64,000 nt of DNA from Toxorhynchites rutilus septentrionalis (GCF_029784135.1 NC_073745.1:76131569-76195568); one strand, 5' to 3'; positions 1 through 11,751 are shown, counted from the first letter of the stretch. Numbers and translations: made by a program. Notes: a model not told the origin generated them from the letters alone.

Positions 1-2420
1 AAAAATGTGATGTCAAAAAAAATATTGACGCACGCATTTTCGGCGCTTCGATGACTTCTTTGTATCTTTCTCACTACACCTTACTCCTTGGCATTTTTTC
101 TTTTTTAGTATAATCATAACGAAAATAAGCTTCGAAATAGGCTCAGCAACGATACGATGAACACTATTTTGAGACCAAAAGATTTGATTGAACATAGTTG
201 CTTTGTATAAGCATCATAAAAAACTCGAATGACTTGCAAATGTGAATGTAGTATTTGTAGTAAATAAATGAGTTTTTTTTCTCATTCTAATAAAATATTT
301 TTTTTACAATTTCAAAACTTCGATTTTTTGCATGTTAACAATATACTAACAAGTCACGTTGAAAAACATTTGAAGACATGTGGGTTAAAACTCCCAAACA
401 TAACACGAGTAACTTCTCAACATATATTTTTACCATAATGATGTATTTGGAAATGTTGTAGAAAATTATAAGCTAGTTCATAAAATTTCATGAACATGAC
501 GGTTCAACACGACAAACATATTAGAAGAGCCTATTTACTATGAAAAAGACAATAAATTAAAAATATTTTTTTTAATATCTCGAGAATGGCTGCATTTAGA
601 AGGAGATTTATGAAGAGCTTTTTTGTTTCAAATCACATCAGAATTCAAAATTTGTGTCTAGAAATGATTGTTAACATACAAAAATTCAAAGTTTTGAAAA
701 TTCATAAAAATTCGATGTTCCACAAAGTTCGTCAAAAATAGTTTTACCACCATGGACTCATTTTTTAAATTGTTTAAATGACTTCCATTTTATTTGAAAA
801 AAAAAATTAAAAATTAAAAAATACGTATATAAATTAACGGAAAATATTAAAATTGAAAAAAGACAATAAATTAGAAATTTTTTTTTCAAATATCTCGAGA
901 ATGGCTGCAAGGAGATTTATAAAGAACTTTTTTGTTTTAAATCGCATCAGGATTCATAATATGACTGCTAACATACAAAACTTTGAAGCTTCGAAAATTC
1001 ATAAAAATTCGATGTTTTTCGATACGCCCTTTTCAAAAGTTACACTTGAGTCAAAAAATCCCAATCGAATCAAAAATACACGTTTTTAAAATCTGCTATT
1101 TTAGGAAGATTTCAATTGGAATTACTCATTATATATGATTAAAATCGTGATTTTGGCTAGCTGTCACTTTGAGCTGGTTGACTGTGAGTAGTGTCAACAT
1201 CGGTTGTTTTGGCGTGAAACTGCTCATTTTTTTTCATTTTTATATTGTAAAAATTTCAAATAGGTGAGAGGGATTTTATACTAACGACAAGCTCCGAAGT
1301 TACAAAACGCGAACCGATTATGTTTTATGTGTTCATGATTTGAGAATAGGCGATAGACTAAAAATATTGCTTATTATCGGACCTTCCTCTGAATATGCCG
1401 TTCGTGTTCTTCAATACTATTTTGATGCCATGTTTATTTTGATGTTTGATTTCATTTTACATCAAACCGCATCAGACTTCTCCAAATAATTTGCTCTCTC
1501 ATATGTGGTACACGACTCTACAATGCTCTGTAGGACTTCTGTAAAACCGGAATCAGAAACACGCTCTTGAGCGAGCAAGATTCACTTGATAAATTACCTT
1601 GAATGCTTCGTTGATCATGCCACCTTGATCGAGTTAGCCACCTCTAAAATTTGTGGGGATAATTTAAGATATCCTCTTCATGAAATCAGCATCTAGCAGC
1701 AAATACTACATCATATTTGAATCCTTGGATATCGCCTTGTCTTCATTCTGTGTTCATAGTCTTCTGCTTCAAGACCTGCATTCTACTCTTCTATGTTTTG
1801 AGTTCGACATTGGTAGAGATCGATGCAACCCTGTTGCGACTATTACTCCTTCCAAAGACTCATTAAGATACTTTGTAGTTATGATAGAAGAGAAGATTAA
1901 GGGAGAAGTTGTCCAGAAATAAAAACATAGATGCTAACTTGCTTGTCGTTTCCAAAAGTATCGGGAAACAGAAGTGTTGTGTATTTAAAGATCAGTTTTT
2001 CGCATCTGCTAAACCAAAGATGATGATCCGAGAATGGTCTCTTTTTAGATGTGATTATTTCAGAACCAGAGAATGGATGAATGAAAATTTTGAATGGAGC
2101 CCGAGGAGTATCACAATTTTTGTAAGGTCTTCATCACCTAAGCCACAGATTCAGGAATAGTTAAACTTGTGTTCATAGACTTCATTGTGACATTGTTACC
2201 TCCTGTTCCATTAAAAAGTACACAGACTTCCGTAATATAGCGGAAAACTTCGAAGATTTCGCAATATTCTTCTCCGATCTCTAGAAATGTTTGGGTCAAA
2301 CTCCAAAATGTCAACTAATAGTAAGGTATATCTACCGTGCCATGAAAATCTCTTCCAGTTAGTATTTGGCCATATGTTTTCAGTTACTGCGGCACCTCTA
2401 GTTGTCATGCCAAAAAACTG
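1..2420. other. AT-rich non-coding sequence, no gene recognised
   Basis: This is upstream intronic or intergenic DNA with frequent stops in all frames. Short open frames exist, for example around 1680-2160, but none shows a recognisable domain or coding-like composition. Apart from the direct repeat pair described separately, I see nothing assignable here. By position it lies in the intron preceding the first ninaC exon in the window. Confidence 0.5.
541..1040. repeat. Direct repeat pair, about 310-315 bp apart
   Basis: A block starting near 541 (GAAAAAGACAATAAATT, then ATATCTCGAGAATGGCTGCA) recurs from about 855 in the same orientation. Both blocks continue through a shared AAAATTCATAAAAATTCGATGTT segment (near 697-720 and 994-1017). 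The copies differ by substitutions and small indels, so the duplication is old. The 78-codon open frame at 853-1089 lies inside the second copy. The first copy is not open in that frame, so I treat it as repeat sequence and not a gene. Confidence 0.65.
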
Positions 2421-2805
2421 ATGAAGGATAGTTTATTTAGTGATAAAATTTCATCAGGATTGATACGCGCGATTAAAATTTATCGAAGATGGAACGTGAG
2501 GGACGTGAAAAAATCATCAACACTCACAACCCAACGTAATCATAGAATGATGACCAAGGCTCTCAAATTTCCAAAATCGACTGTGAATACCATGCTCAAA
2601 CGTTACTTGGAAACATTGATGTAGGATGTGACAAAACAATTAAAACACCATCTAATATGGAAGAGTGGTGAAAAAAGATGGCAAATGCGGTTGACAATGC
2701 AAATGTGCAGAAAATGATGGGATGTATTCAACGAAAAGTTCAAAAGTACACAAGAAAAGCTGAGGAATACATTTCTCTTGCTTTTTTCTTCCTTAAAGCC
2801 TCATA
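2421..2805 (+). pseudogene. Degenerate Tc1/mariner-type transposase fragments
   Basis: The stretch 2421-2624 reads as a helix-turn-helix-like segment with KALKFPKSTVNTMLKRY, resembling the DNA-binding N-terminus of Tc1/mariner transposases. Shortly after, about 2670-2780, another frame gives a lysine-rich stretch (ANVQKMMGCIQRKVQKY) resembling a transposase C-terminus. The catalytic core between them is absent, as in an internally deleted element. No terminal repeats were identified. The family call is an inference from short motifs and could be wrong. Confidence 0.35.
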
Positions 2806-2830
2806 AAAAAACCTACAAAAAATTATTTTT

Positions 2831-5800
2831 AATTTTTTTATTTTTTATTTCTTTATGGATAAATTTGAATTGATTGAAAAATACTGATCAGAAACAACAA
2901 GTCGTGAGTTTGTTTGCGAAACACAGTGATAAGAATAGTTCAATTAGACTATTAATCAAGTCAGGTGCGATTGCAATGACGAAGTGCAATCATTACAATT
3001 CGGATGGATGATGGTAGCTCAATTGGTAGAGGCAATCCTAAACTAATGGCAGACTTTGTTGAATAGCTTAAGGAACTTAAGGAACTTCCCAGATGCTTCG
3101 CATGATTTTCCAAAATATCGATCTTTCAAATGGTAGGAAGAACTGACTCTTCTGAATCAAATGAAGATATCGGGTTTTTTGACGAGAATCTTCCTTAGCT
3201 CCGTGAATCGTTTCAGCCTGAGAGCTCATTATTCCTCGGTCATTTTAAATCGAGTTGCACATGCTTTGTTTGTGTTTGGAGGGACAACGCTGTTCAGTAG
3301 CATTTTTGCTGGAAAGAATTCTTATTATAATTGTTAATCGTCGACATTCTGGTGTCGAGACCCAATAATATTGTTAAAACGTTTATCGTCAGCCCATAAT
3401 TTTTTTTTATAATCCCAAGGATTTGTAGCAATGTGATCTTCAGAGTCAGATCAAATTGTATTGCATCCAAATACTCGGAAGATGTGGGTCATTCGCTTCA
3501 GACTTAACTTTGTTTGTCTTTTGCGATGTTACACTTAAGTCCCCTATATTTTATCCAGCTATTTGTTACATCGCAAATTATCACTAAAACTAGGTCTTCC
3601 GTCGCTCTTCTAGTCATGTAATGCTTTCTTGTTATCGCTGGATATCCTATTAAGCGCTTGTCTCTTTTTTTTCTTTTTGGCAGAGTCAATGTAGCGTCAC
3701 ATTTTTGAGATTGTTATTTAAACGGTCAATTATTATATCAATCCATCGAATGCTTTCATTAACCCAGATAACCTGGCACATTGCATTTCGCACAAAATTT
3801 CTTCTTCTATTCGCTAACAGAGTGTTCTTACTAAAATACACCTGTCCTATTTAGCTGTTATCCATCAGCTAAATATGACAGGAGAAATTTTTGGGCAACT
3901 AAATGAATAACTATGGTCAATACTGATTGATTAGTTTTCACCCAAACAAAATCTTTTACGATGACTGGACAAATTTGTTGAAGATCGAAAACTACAAATC
4001 ACCGTACTGGCGTACACATTGGGGATCAATTACTTATCATTCAACAAGCTGAGCATTTGTTGCTCCACACCCCAATTAAAAACCACCGGCGCCAATCGCG
4101 AAAGCGTACAAACTCTCCGCCGAACCAACTTTACTAAACGTCACCCGTCAAATTGATGAATAATGGAGAGTTCACTTCACAGCTGACGGTTCAGTGCGCG
4201 CGTCCAATCTGTCCGTCGGTGCAACGTCGTGTCGCTTTGGAGACCCACCACGGATCAACTTCAAACTTTCTACGCGCTGCATGGTGCACAAAAAATCAAC
4301 ACACAAAAATTCGGTGGCTTATCAGCATCGTCCGGATTCGATTTGGTGCGAAAGCCCATCGGAAAGCGAAAACTTTCCTCGTTCGCCGCGAACGTGGATT
4401 TTCCTTGGCCTTATCGGAGTCATCGCGCGTTGCAACCGCGAAGTGTTGTTTTCATTACCAGGGGAACTCATGTTTAATTTTAAACTTAGTGATATTATCA
4501 TGAACCCTTCGTGCCACTGAAGGTTTCTTTCTGGACAAACATTGGGCTGACGGATGTGTTTTTTCACTTCGCAGAGTTTGTGGAGATTTTTCCGTAAGTA
4601 AACACTATATCGAACCACGTGGGAAATCGAAAGAAAAACAAGATGATTGCTATGCGAAGAAATGCATTGCACCTCAGTCGTTGAGGTTGCTGGTGAATCA
4701 ATTATTGGAACGATATATTATTTTGTTTGTTCTTTGGCTAGTTTTGATTGGTGTTGACACCATTACCACCTTCCAGAATTTGCAATGCATGCCAAGATCA
4801 TTCGATAGTGCTGAATCTTTGCTAGATTAAAGTGGATTCAATTAAATGTAATGGAGTGCCATATCCTAGCGGTGTTACAATAAAAGTTCGCCATGGATTC
4901 ATAACTCCATTAAGTACGGACTGTTTCTGCAAGTGTGGCTTTTTGAAAATTACTGCTCCGATGTGGCGTAAGAGACCATATTCCACTCGAAAACAAATGT
5001 TGGGTTCGTTGCGTTACTTACAGTGGTTCATAAAGTTACAGCATTGAGTCAATCAAACGGTATATAAAATATCTCTGTTGAATAATCTTGACGTCCAGAG
5101 TCGTAGACGTTGGATTGTTTTTGGTTTGGATGATTTAGGATGTCCTTTACATAAACGACTTCCGCCTGCTTCTACTTGCGAGCTTTTTCGCACCGCATTC
5201 TTTCTGCCTTCTCAACGTTCGTTATTGGATTGCACTTGACGAATCGAATGACACACTCAACACTTTGATGGCCGCACTTATGAAAAAAAAAATACTGGAT
5301 GCACTTCTCCCCGGCATACATTGATGAGAGCTTCTGATTGCCATCAACACTTTTCACGAGCTAATTGGTGGTAATGAACCAAATTCGAAAAAAAAGTGGG
5401 AGAGAATTAGGAATTTGAAGTTATATAATAATAAAAATAATTCTATTCGAAATAATTCAAAAGCAAGTTGCAATAGTACAGATAATACGAAAAAAAACCT
5501 GACAAAACCTTATAATATGATTGGAAAAGTAGCTTTCAATTATTTTGAAGCTGCAGTTTTTCAAACATAATATTTGGTTTTTGGAGGTTTGTCTCGTATT
5601 CAAATTTGAATATTTAAAAATTTCAGTATCTGTGCTTAAGTCTTAAGTTCCGTTTTTGCTTTAGCGCGGTCAACTTTTCTCTTCTAAAAGTTCCCACTTT
5701 TTTGTAGAATTGTCTCGAACTGAAGCATACTTCTTACGGGCAAAAGCTTGTACGATTTTCCGATTTTGGTCCGCAGGGCGCGAATTGCCTTCAGATTTTT

Positions 5801-5892
5801 TTTCCTGTACTCAAACCTACTCTCCTCACCATACTTCCAAACCGCATTACGAACTGCTCCTTTCCCAACTATATAAATATTGGTAGATTTTA
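2831..5892. other. Non-coding sequence with a GC-richer island at 4080-4560
   Basis: Mostly AT-rich DNA without recognisable genes. A GC-richer island at about 4080-4560 has overlapping open frames of 80-116 codons in several frames on both strands. That pattern suggests base composition and not selection on one frame. The island resembles retroelement 5' regions in composition, but I could not assign a family. It could also be an unrecognised exon or promoter; transcript data would decide. Confidence 0.4.
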
Positions 5893-5894
5893 TA

Positions 5895-7171
5895 TTAGGC
5901 TGTCAAAAAAGTCCTGCGGTATTTCCGCGTGGTGTCGTTGTAAGCGCGTAGTTCTAGTTGTATTCATTGTATCAAGTCATACTATCATACTTGTTGGAAA
6001 GGTATTTTTGCGCGCTATAATATAGTCCTTGACAGTGTTTTGTTTGGTTAAGTCGTTCGTGAGTTATAGTGTCGCAAATATGGAGCAAAATAAAGAGAAA
6101 ATCCGACATATTTTACAGTACTACTATGACAAAGGCAAAAATGCATCTCAAGCTGCCAATAAAATTTGTGCAGTTTATGGACCCGATACAGTTTCCATTT
6201 CCACCGCACAACGATCGATTCAACGTTTTCGTTCTGGTGTAGAGGTCGTCGAAGATGTGCCACGCTCCGGAAGGCCTGTCGTCGAAAATTGCGACAAAAT
6301 CGCTGAATTAGCCGAGAAAGACCAGCATAGTAGCAGCCGTAGCATCGGCCAAGAGCTGGGGATAAGTCATCAAACCGTTATTAACCATTTGAAGAGCTCG
6401 ATGTATGGGTGCCACACACGTTGACGCAAAAAAACATCTTTGACCGTATCGACCGTACGCATGTGAATCGCTGCTGAATCGCAACAAAATCGACCCGTTT
6501 CTGAAGCGGATGGTGACTGGCGATGAAAAGTGGGTCACTTACGACAACCTGAAGCGCAAACGGTCGTGGTTGAAACCCGCTGAAGCGGCTCAGACGGTGG
6601 CCAAGCCCTCATTAACGGCCAGGAAGGTTCCTCTGTGTGTTTGGTGGGATTGTCAAGGAATAATCTATTATGAGCTGCTTACCTATGGCCAAACGCTCAA
6701 TTCGGACCTGTACTGCCAACAACTGGACCGCTTGAAGATAGCACTCATGAAGAAGAGGCCATCTTTGATAAACAGAGGCAGCATTGTCTTTCATCAGGAC
6801 AACGCCAGGCCACACACTTCTTTGGTGACGCGCCAGAAGCTCCGGGAGCTCGGATGGGAGGTTCTTTTGCATCCGCCGTATAGTCCGGACCTTGCACCAA
6901 GTGACTACCACCTGTTTTTATTCATGGCGAACGAGCTAGGTAGTCAGAAGTCACAAAGCCACAAAAGAGGTCTGTGAAAATTGGCTATCCGAGTTTTTTG
7001 CCAATAAGGAAGCGAGCTTCTATAACAGGGGTATTATGAAGTTGGCATCTCGTTGGGAACAAGTCATCGAACAAAACGGCGCATATTTGACTTAAAACAG
7101 ATGATTGTAACTAATTTTATGAACAAATGAAAATTTAAAAAAAATACCGCAGGACTTTTTTGGCAGCCTAA
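5895..7171 (+). mobile_element. mariner-family DNA transposon with intact TIRs and TA duplication
   Basis: The element has near-identical terminal inverted repeats (TTAGGCTGTCAAAAAAGTCC at the left, inverted TTAGGCTGCCAAAAAAGTCC at the right). It is flanked by TA at 5893-5894 and 7172-7173, the mariner target. At 1277 bp it has the usual mariner length. The few TIR mismatches suggest a moderately recent insertion, but the transposase inside is broken, so it is non-autonomous. A 257-bp MITE lies only 14 bp downstream. Confidence 0.9.
6080..7095 (+). pseudogene. mariner transposase (DD34D type), frameshifted
   Basis: The ATG at 6080 opens a frame with the mariner N-terminal helix-turn-helix region (KIRHILQYYYDKGKNASQAA) and the linker RSGRP. 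It breaks near 6395-6510, where a segment after HLK is missing and the frame shifts twice. It resumes with MVTGDEKWVTYDN (first catalytic Asp), FHQDNARPH (second) and YSPDLAPSDYH (third, the mariner DD34D signature). A further shift near 6945 separates the C-terminal region, which ends at TAA 7093-7095. All three Asp codons survive but no single frame encodes the enzyme. The sequence looks nearer the cecropia/SETMAR-like branch than irritans; that subfamily call is tentative. Confidence 0.88.
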
Positions 7172-7185
7172 TATTTAATCATAAC

Positions 7186-7442
7186 TGAGGGGCTTAGAAT
7201 GAAAGGGGTGTAAGTTATTTGATCGATTTCTCTACATCGACCCTCTCTTTTGGTCATAACTTAGTTGCAAACTCATTCCCAGCTGTATTTAACAATGTGG
7301 AAGACAGGTCAAAACCTCATCTATCGGATCCTATACCAAACTCAAATTGGAACGTTTTTGTAGTTGAGTTATTAACTAAAGAAAAAGTTGATGAAGAGAA
7401 ATCGACCAAGTCACTTACACCTCTTGCATTCTAAGTCCCTCA
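7186..7442. mobile_element. 257-bp MITE with about 50-bp TIRs, copy 1
   Basis: The element begins TGAGGGGCTTAGAATGAAAG and ends with the inverted equivalent; inverted similarity extends about 50 bp inward. A second copy of exactly the same length is at 9704-9960. Flanking AACT/AATT here and ATTT/ATTT at copy 2 suggest a 4-bp target duplication, which is tentative. An open frame shared by both copies starts at TTG, not ATG, and most base differences between the copies change amino acids, so it is not a gene. Confidence 0.8.
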
Positions 7443-7709
7443 ATTGGTTGCGATTCTTCATTTCTAATTCATGCATATAAACTGAGTTTTCCAAACTTAA
7501 TACAGCGCGGACTCGATTATATACAGGTTTTGATTTTTTTTCACTGTATATAATCGAAATCGAGTCAAAAATAATTTTTCATTGTTTTTTTGCATGTATT
7601 CATCGTTTTTTGATAATAAAAGATGAATTGGATTTTTGACTCAACCCCTTAAAGTCAGAAAACACTATTCTCACACGAAAGAAAAAATTATCCAGATTCT
7701 CTCAGGAGG

Positions 7710-8197
7710 TGATTTTTTTTTATCCCATTTATTTATTTTAGGCTCATTAGCATTTTAGCTGTAACAGAGCCGAATTTTAATCGTGTACATGTCACATGGT
7801 TATCATATCTATATAGCACATGCATTACACAGTTGCTATTCGCCAGTATTCCTTCTATACCATTACATATGGTACATTCACACAGTAGCCATTTAGGCGT
7901 AAGAGTATTTTTTCTGTTCCATTATCCAGTTAGACCACCGGACAGCGGAGACAGTTGATTGATCATTGTTGAGTTATTTATAGAACAGCAGCCCGATGGG
8001 TCTTGCAGAGCAGAGCAGTTGTATGGATGAATCGATCTAATTTCGACCGTGGATCGATCTCCATCGCTGATGATTGTTGCGTGGACGTAGCTATTCTGTA
8101 ACAACACAAAGATGGCCAATGAGGGTCCTGAGTTTTGAACTCACGATCGATCGCTTACTAAGCGAACGCGCAACCAATGTGGCTACGGAGACCCCCG
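7710..8197 (-). mobile_element. tRNA-derived SINE (family C), copy 1
   Basis: On the minus strand the element starts with a tRNA-like head whose promoter-like boxes include GCGCGTTCGCTTAGTAAGCG and a GTGAGTTC B-box-like motif. It ends in an AT-rich tail (AAATAAATGGGATAAAAA). A second copy lies at 34430-34923 with a clear 12-bp target duplication. Here only TCAGGAG is clearly repeated (7702-7708 and 8198-8204). It is inserted in the pogo-like element. Confidence 0.75.
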
Positions 8198-8235
8198 TCA
8201 GGAGATGGTAGACGATCATATTTGATGAAGAAAAA

Positions 8236-9510
8236 ATTATAGGAGGTTGTGTCCAAGATACGACCGCATTGTTGACGTAGAACTACGCTGTTATTATATA
8301 TAAGTCGCTTGTTTATACCTTCGGATATTATTCTATAATGCTGTGAAATTTTAGAAACAACTGCTTAGTAGAATAATCTCTGAAATGATGTTTTCATTGT
8401 AGAATTCAATATGCTTGGTATTCCCAAATAATTTTTTGGTGCACAACCTTAACGTCTGCTTCGCCATAACGTCAGTTTAATTCATTGAAAGCAATGTCAA
8501 AGGCGTCAACGAAGCCTTCATGATGACGGAAAACACACAATGTTAACTGCTTGGAGAAAGACTGAATTATGCCACACAGATTGTACTCTGCTGTAACACC
8601 CATCGATGCGAATTCGCTGATGAGTTTGTCAAGAGCGACCGCCTTCACCACCAGCTGGGAGAGCTTGATTTTGGTTGCTGCCTGGGCGTTTTGCATTTTC
8701 GATCGACGCGCCGAAATCGCCTACTTCGCTGTTGTTCGGTGCGGTGTCACATTCGCGAAGGCTCGGTTCAGTGCGAGCGCTTTTCACTGCACCAACACCG
8801 CGTGCATCATTAGATGACGCTTACCTCGAAATTTTATTGCCCCTGGCAATGCGTTCGTTTTTTGCAGGGCTCGAGCCTGCCTTCCCCTTCTTCTTGTTCA
8901 TCGCACACTACGCGAAGCGTCCAATTTATGACGCGGAAAGAAGAACACACGATACGAATAACGCGAAAAACGAACAGAAAAATCAAACGACGATTTCCAA
9001 GTTGGATTACCACTGGTGGGGTCCAATCTTAGATCGAAGCGCAGCGAGAGCAAAGTAAACTGAATTACTCAACAGTCCGATGCCGAATGAAAGTTTGCCT
9101 CAGCGAGATCCACTGTTTATACTCTAGGCAAGTATTCCCCTTCATTCTTCTTCTTTTCCTTTGTTCACGGAGACTTTAAATCCTACGATTTCCCCTCCGT
9201 TGGTTGTCGATAAGTTGCTCGTTATTGATATCTCTGTTCGGGAAAGTACTCAAATGGACAGAACAAATGTATGGGAAAATAGAAACATTTAAAGTTTTCA
9301 TGAAATTTAACCATTCACTAACCAGGGGATTCAAATGTATGACATATTAAACAAATCTTACGGAATTTCCGATTCGATTAGTATGTAAATCGCCAAAATC
9401 CGTTCGCAGCAAAAATAGTTATTAACGTTAACTTTATTTCATAAAAACGTGACCTGTTTTCTGATTTGACACCCTTAATGAAAGACGTAATTCTACGTCA
9501 AAACCTCCTA
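8236..9510. mobile_element. Unclassified retroelement or foldback remnant with a gag-like fragment
   Basis: The motif AGGAGGTT...TTGACGTAGAACTACG at about 8241-8290 recurs inverted at about 9485-9510, bounding a 1.27-kb segment. Within it, 8464-8699 on the minus strand is open for 74 codons, with a helical region (KLSQLVVKAVALDKLISEF) faintly like copia-type gag. The neighbouring 8700-9060 is GC-richer with overlapping open frames on the + strand. A retroelement origin is my best guess; neither LTRs nor a polymerase were found. Confidence 0.35.
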
Positions 9511-9703
9511 CCCATATGTTCGAATTTCAACAATTACAGAGTTAAAGAACTTTTTCTATTGTTTCGGATTCTGTTGCCTCAAACTGGCTCTACATTAAAA
9601 GTACGCTACGGAAGACGATTCTGATGCTTTCATTTGAAAGATGAGAAAATTTAGAACAGATTATAGTAGTGGAACAACCAAATTAGTGGAATTCAATAAC
9701 ATT

Positions 9704-9960
9704 TGAGGGGCTTAGAATGAAAGGGGTGTAAGTGATTTGATCGATTTCTCTACATCGACTCTCTCTTTTGGTCATAGCTTAGCCTCAAATACATTCCCAG
9801 CTGTATTTGATAATGTGGAAGATAGGACAGAACCTCACCTATCAGATTCTATAGCAAACTTAAATTGGAATGTTTTTGCAATTGAGTTATTAACTAAAGA
9901 AAAAGTTGATGAAGAGAAATCGATCAAGTCACTTACACCCCTTGCATTCTAAGCCCCTCA
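9704..9960. mobile_element. 257-bp MITE with about 50-bp TIRs, copy 2
   Basis: Same length and same ends as the copy at 7186-7442, with ATTT on both sides (9701-9704 and 9960-9963) as a possible 4-bp duplication. The two copies differ at about 20-25 positions spread along the element. It lies inside the pogo-like element. Confidence 0.8.
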
Positions 9961-10050
9961 TTTTGGAAGTGAAAAACTTAAAAGTTAATATTTTTTTATA
10001 TGTTATTATTAATTTTATCCTAATAATTCATATAAGACTAGATTGTTTCT

Positions 10051-10213
10051 GAGGAGGCGATCTGGCGTAGTGGTAACATCCATGCCTCTCACGCTAAAGG
10101 TCACGAGAGAAATGGTCATTCTCACTCCCGACATTCTTCCAAAAATGGAAGTAAAAAGTGACGAACCAGCCAAATGAGTTGAAAATCACTATAATACAGA
10201 TAAAAAATAAAAA
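10051..10213 (+). mobile_element. tRNA-derived SINE (family A) with 11-bp target duplication
   Basis: The head contains GGCGTAGTGGTAACATCCAT (A-box-like) and a B-box-like region around GGTCACGAGA. An AT-rich tail ends in AAAAAATAAAAA. It is flanked by the perfect duplication AGATTGTTTCT (10040-10050 and 10214-10224). Other family members are at 11352-11501 (minus), 18010-18175 (minus) and 43003-43165 (plus). The DD37E transposon begins 12 bp after its tail. Confidence 0.85.
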
Positions 10214-10225
10214 AGATTGTTTCTA

Positions 10226-11332
10226 AAGGGTGTGTCACATCAAATTGCATCACGGAAAAAACGCTGTAGAAATTAATTTTTAGGAATTATATCTTAAGAT
10301 TTCGCTTATAATCAGATAAGAGTGTATAGATCACGTTGGCCATGCTTCACTGTCAATTTTTCGTAAATTTGGAAAAATGTTGTCGAACGAAAAAGAGCGT
10401 CGTGAATTAATCCTGCGCACTCATTTCGAGAATGGATGCTCCGTCAGTGAAAAAGATCACAAGCGCGTAGTTAAGCAGTTTAGACGTGATCTGAGAAGTT
10501 CGGTCCGGGATGTCGCCAATAAGCTGAATTTGTCAAGTTCATTCGTCCAGCGGACCAAGCAGCGGGAGGGCCTGCGTACATACAAGGTTCAGAAGGCTCC
10601 TAACCGCGACGAAAGGCAAAACATGGTGGGGAAGACGCGAGCCCGGAAGCTGTACACCGAAATGCTGACGAAGCCGCATTGCCTGGTAATAGACGACGAA
10701 ACCTACGTCAAAGCGGACTTTCGTCAGCTGCCGGGCCTGTTGTTCTTCTCCGCAGAGGACAAATTCAGCGTTCCGGAGGAGATTCGCAAGCAGAAACTAT
10801 CCAAGTTTGCCAAAAAGTACATGGTGTGGCAAGCGATCTGCTCTTGCGGAAAGCGGAGCGCCCCCTTCGTGATGACCGGCACGGTAAACGGGCAGGTTTA
10901 CCTTAAGGAGTGCCTATAGAAGCGCTTACTACCACTATTGAAGCAGCACGAGGGCCCGACCATCTTCTGGCCGGATCTCGCTTCGTGCCACTATTCAAAG
11001 GACGTGTTGGAGTGGTACGAAGCCAACGGGGTCACCTTCGTGCCAAAGGAAATGAACCCGCCCAACGCGCCGGAGCTTCGCCCAATAGAGAAATATTGGG
11101 CGATTATGAAGCAGGCCCTCCGGAAGAACCTGACGTTGTACAGAACCTTATGGACGGGGTGAAGAGGAAGGTGCGAGCATACGGGCTTGGGCTCGAAGTA
11201 TGAATAAAAAGAAAATGGCAAATGTTGTTTAATAGTTTTTATTTTACTGTCTAAAATTTTCAAAAGGATCGGTCTACTGGGCGAATTTCAACAGCGTTTT
11301 TTCCGTGATGCAATTTGATGTGACACACCCTT
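10226..11332 (+). mobile_element. ITmD37E-type (DD37E) transposon, copy 1
   Basis: Terminal inverted repeats start AAGGGTGTGTCACATCAAAT and are nearly perfect over about 45 bp. The element is flanked by TA (10224-10225 and 11333-11334), the target of the Tc1/mariner superfamily. Length is 1107 bp. The transposase inside is defective (separate entry). A deletion derivative with the same ends is at 49370-49987. The ITmD37E family is known from mosquitoes, which supports the organism call. Confidence 0.9.
10377..11203 (+). pseudogene. ITmD37E-type transposase, stop-interrupted
   Basis: The frame opens at 10377 with a short N-terminal region lacking a full helix-turn-helix pair, so part of the DNA-binding domain seems lost. 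It reads through VIDDETYVKADF (first Asp) to a TAG at 10917-10919. The same frame then continues with FWPDLASCHYSKDVLEWY (second Asp) and ELRPIEKYW (Glu). Exactly 37 residues separate the second Asp from the Glu, giving the DD37E signature directly. Near 11130 about 76 bp present in the 49370-49987 copy are missing, which shifts the C-terminus. The element cannot encode a full enzyme. Confidence 0.88.
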
Positions 11333-11351
11333 TATCAATTGAATTGAAGCT

Positions 11352-11501
11352 TTTTTTTTTCTGTATTATAGTGACTTTCAACGCTTCTGGCTGGTTCGTC
11401 ACTTTTCCTTCCATTTTGGAAGAGTGTCGGGAGTGAGAATTGAACTCGTGATCTTGAGCGTGAGAAGTATGGATGTTACCTCCACGCCAGATCGGCTCCA
11501 C
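11352..11501 (-). mobile_element. tRNA-derived SINE (family A), minus strand
   Basis: This is an inverted copy of the 10051-10213 SINE with its tail pointing left. The perfect duplication GAATTGAAGCT flanks it (11341-11351 and 11502-11512), showing an independent insertion. With 10051-10213 it forms a facing pair whose tails both abut the DD37E transposon. Confidence 0.85.
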
Positions 11502-11751
11502 GAATTGAAGCTCTTTAACCGCTTTGTTCTTTGACACCCAACTTCTATCTTTCTTAATTTGGCTGCAATTTCGATATAAAAATCAAGCAAAATCTTCAAA
11601 AATCATGATTTTTACACTACTGTACATGTAATAGCTACATAAACTTCACCTGTTTACTTTCACCACGTTGAAAGATTACATTTCTTCTTGAAATAAGTCA
11701 TTTTTGAAATATTCAAAAAATGTTTTTTTTCCAAACTGTATGTAATCGAGT

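Noticed and set aside
3011..3032. GGTAGCTCAATTGGTAGAGG, a tRNA A-box-like string
   Set aside because: No B box, no acceptor or anticodon stem pairing downstream; not a tRNA gene and too short to call a SINE.
4153..4672. Overlapping frames of 82-116 codons on both strands
   Set aside because: Mutually overlapping frames in a GC-richer island with no domain or homologue I recognise; not enough to call a gene.
7219..9952. A 71-codon frame shared by the two 257-bp MITEs (7219-7434 and 9737-9952)
   Set aside because: It starts at TTG and fills the whole MITE. Around 15 of 71 residues differ for only some twenty base differences, so there is no sign of purifying selection.
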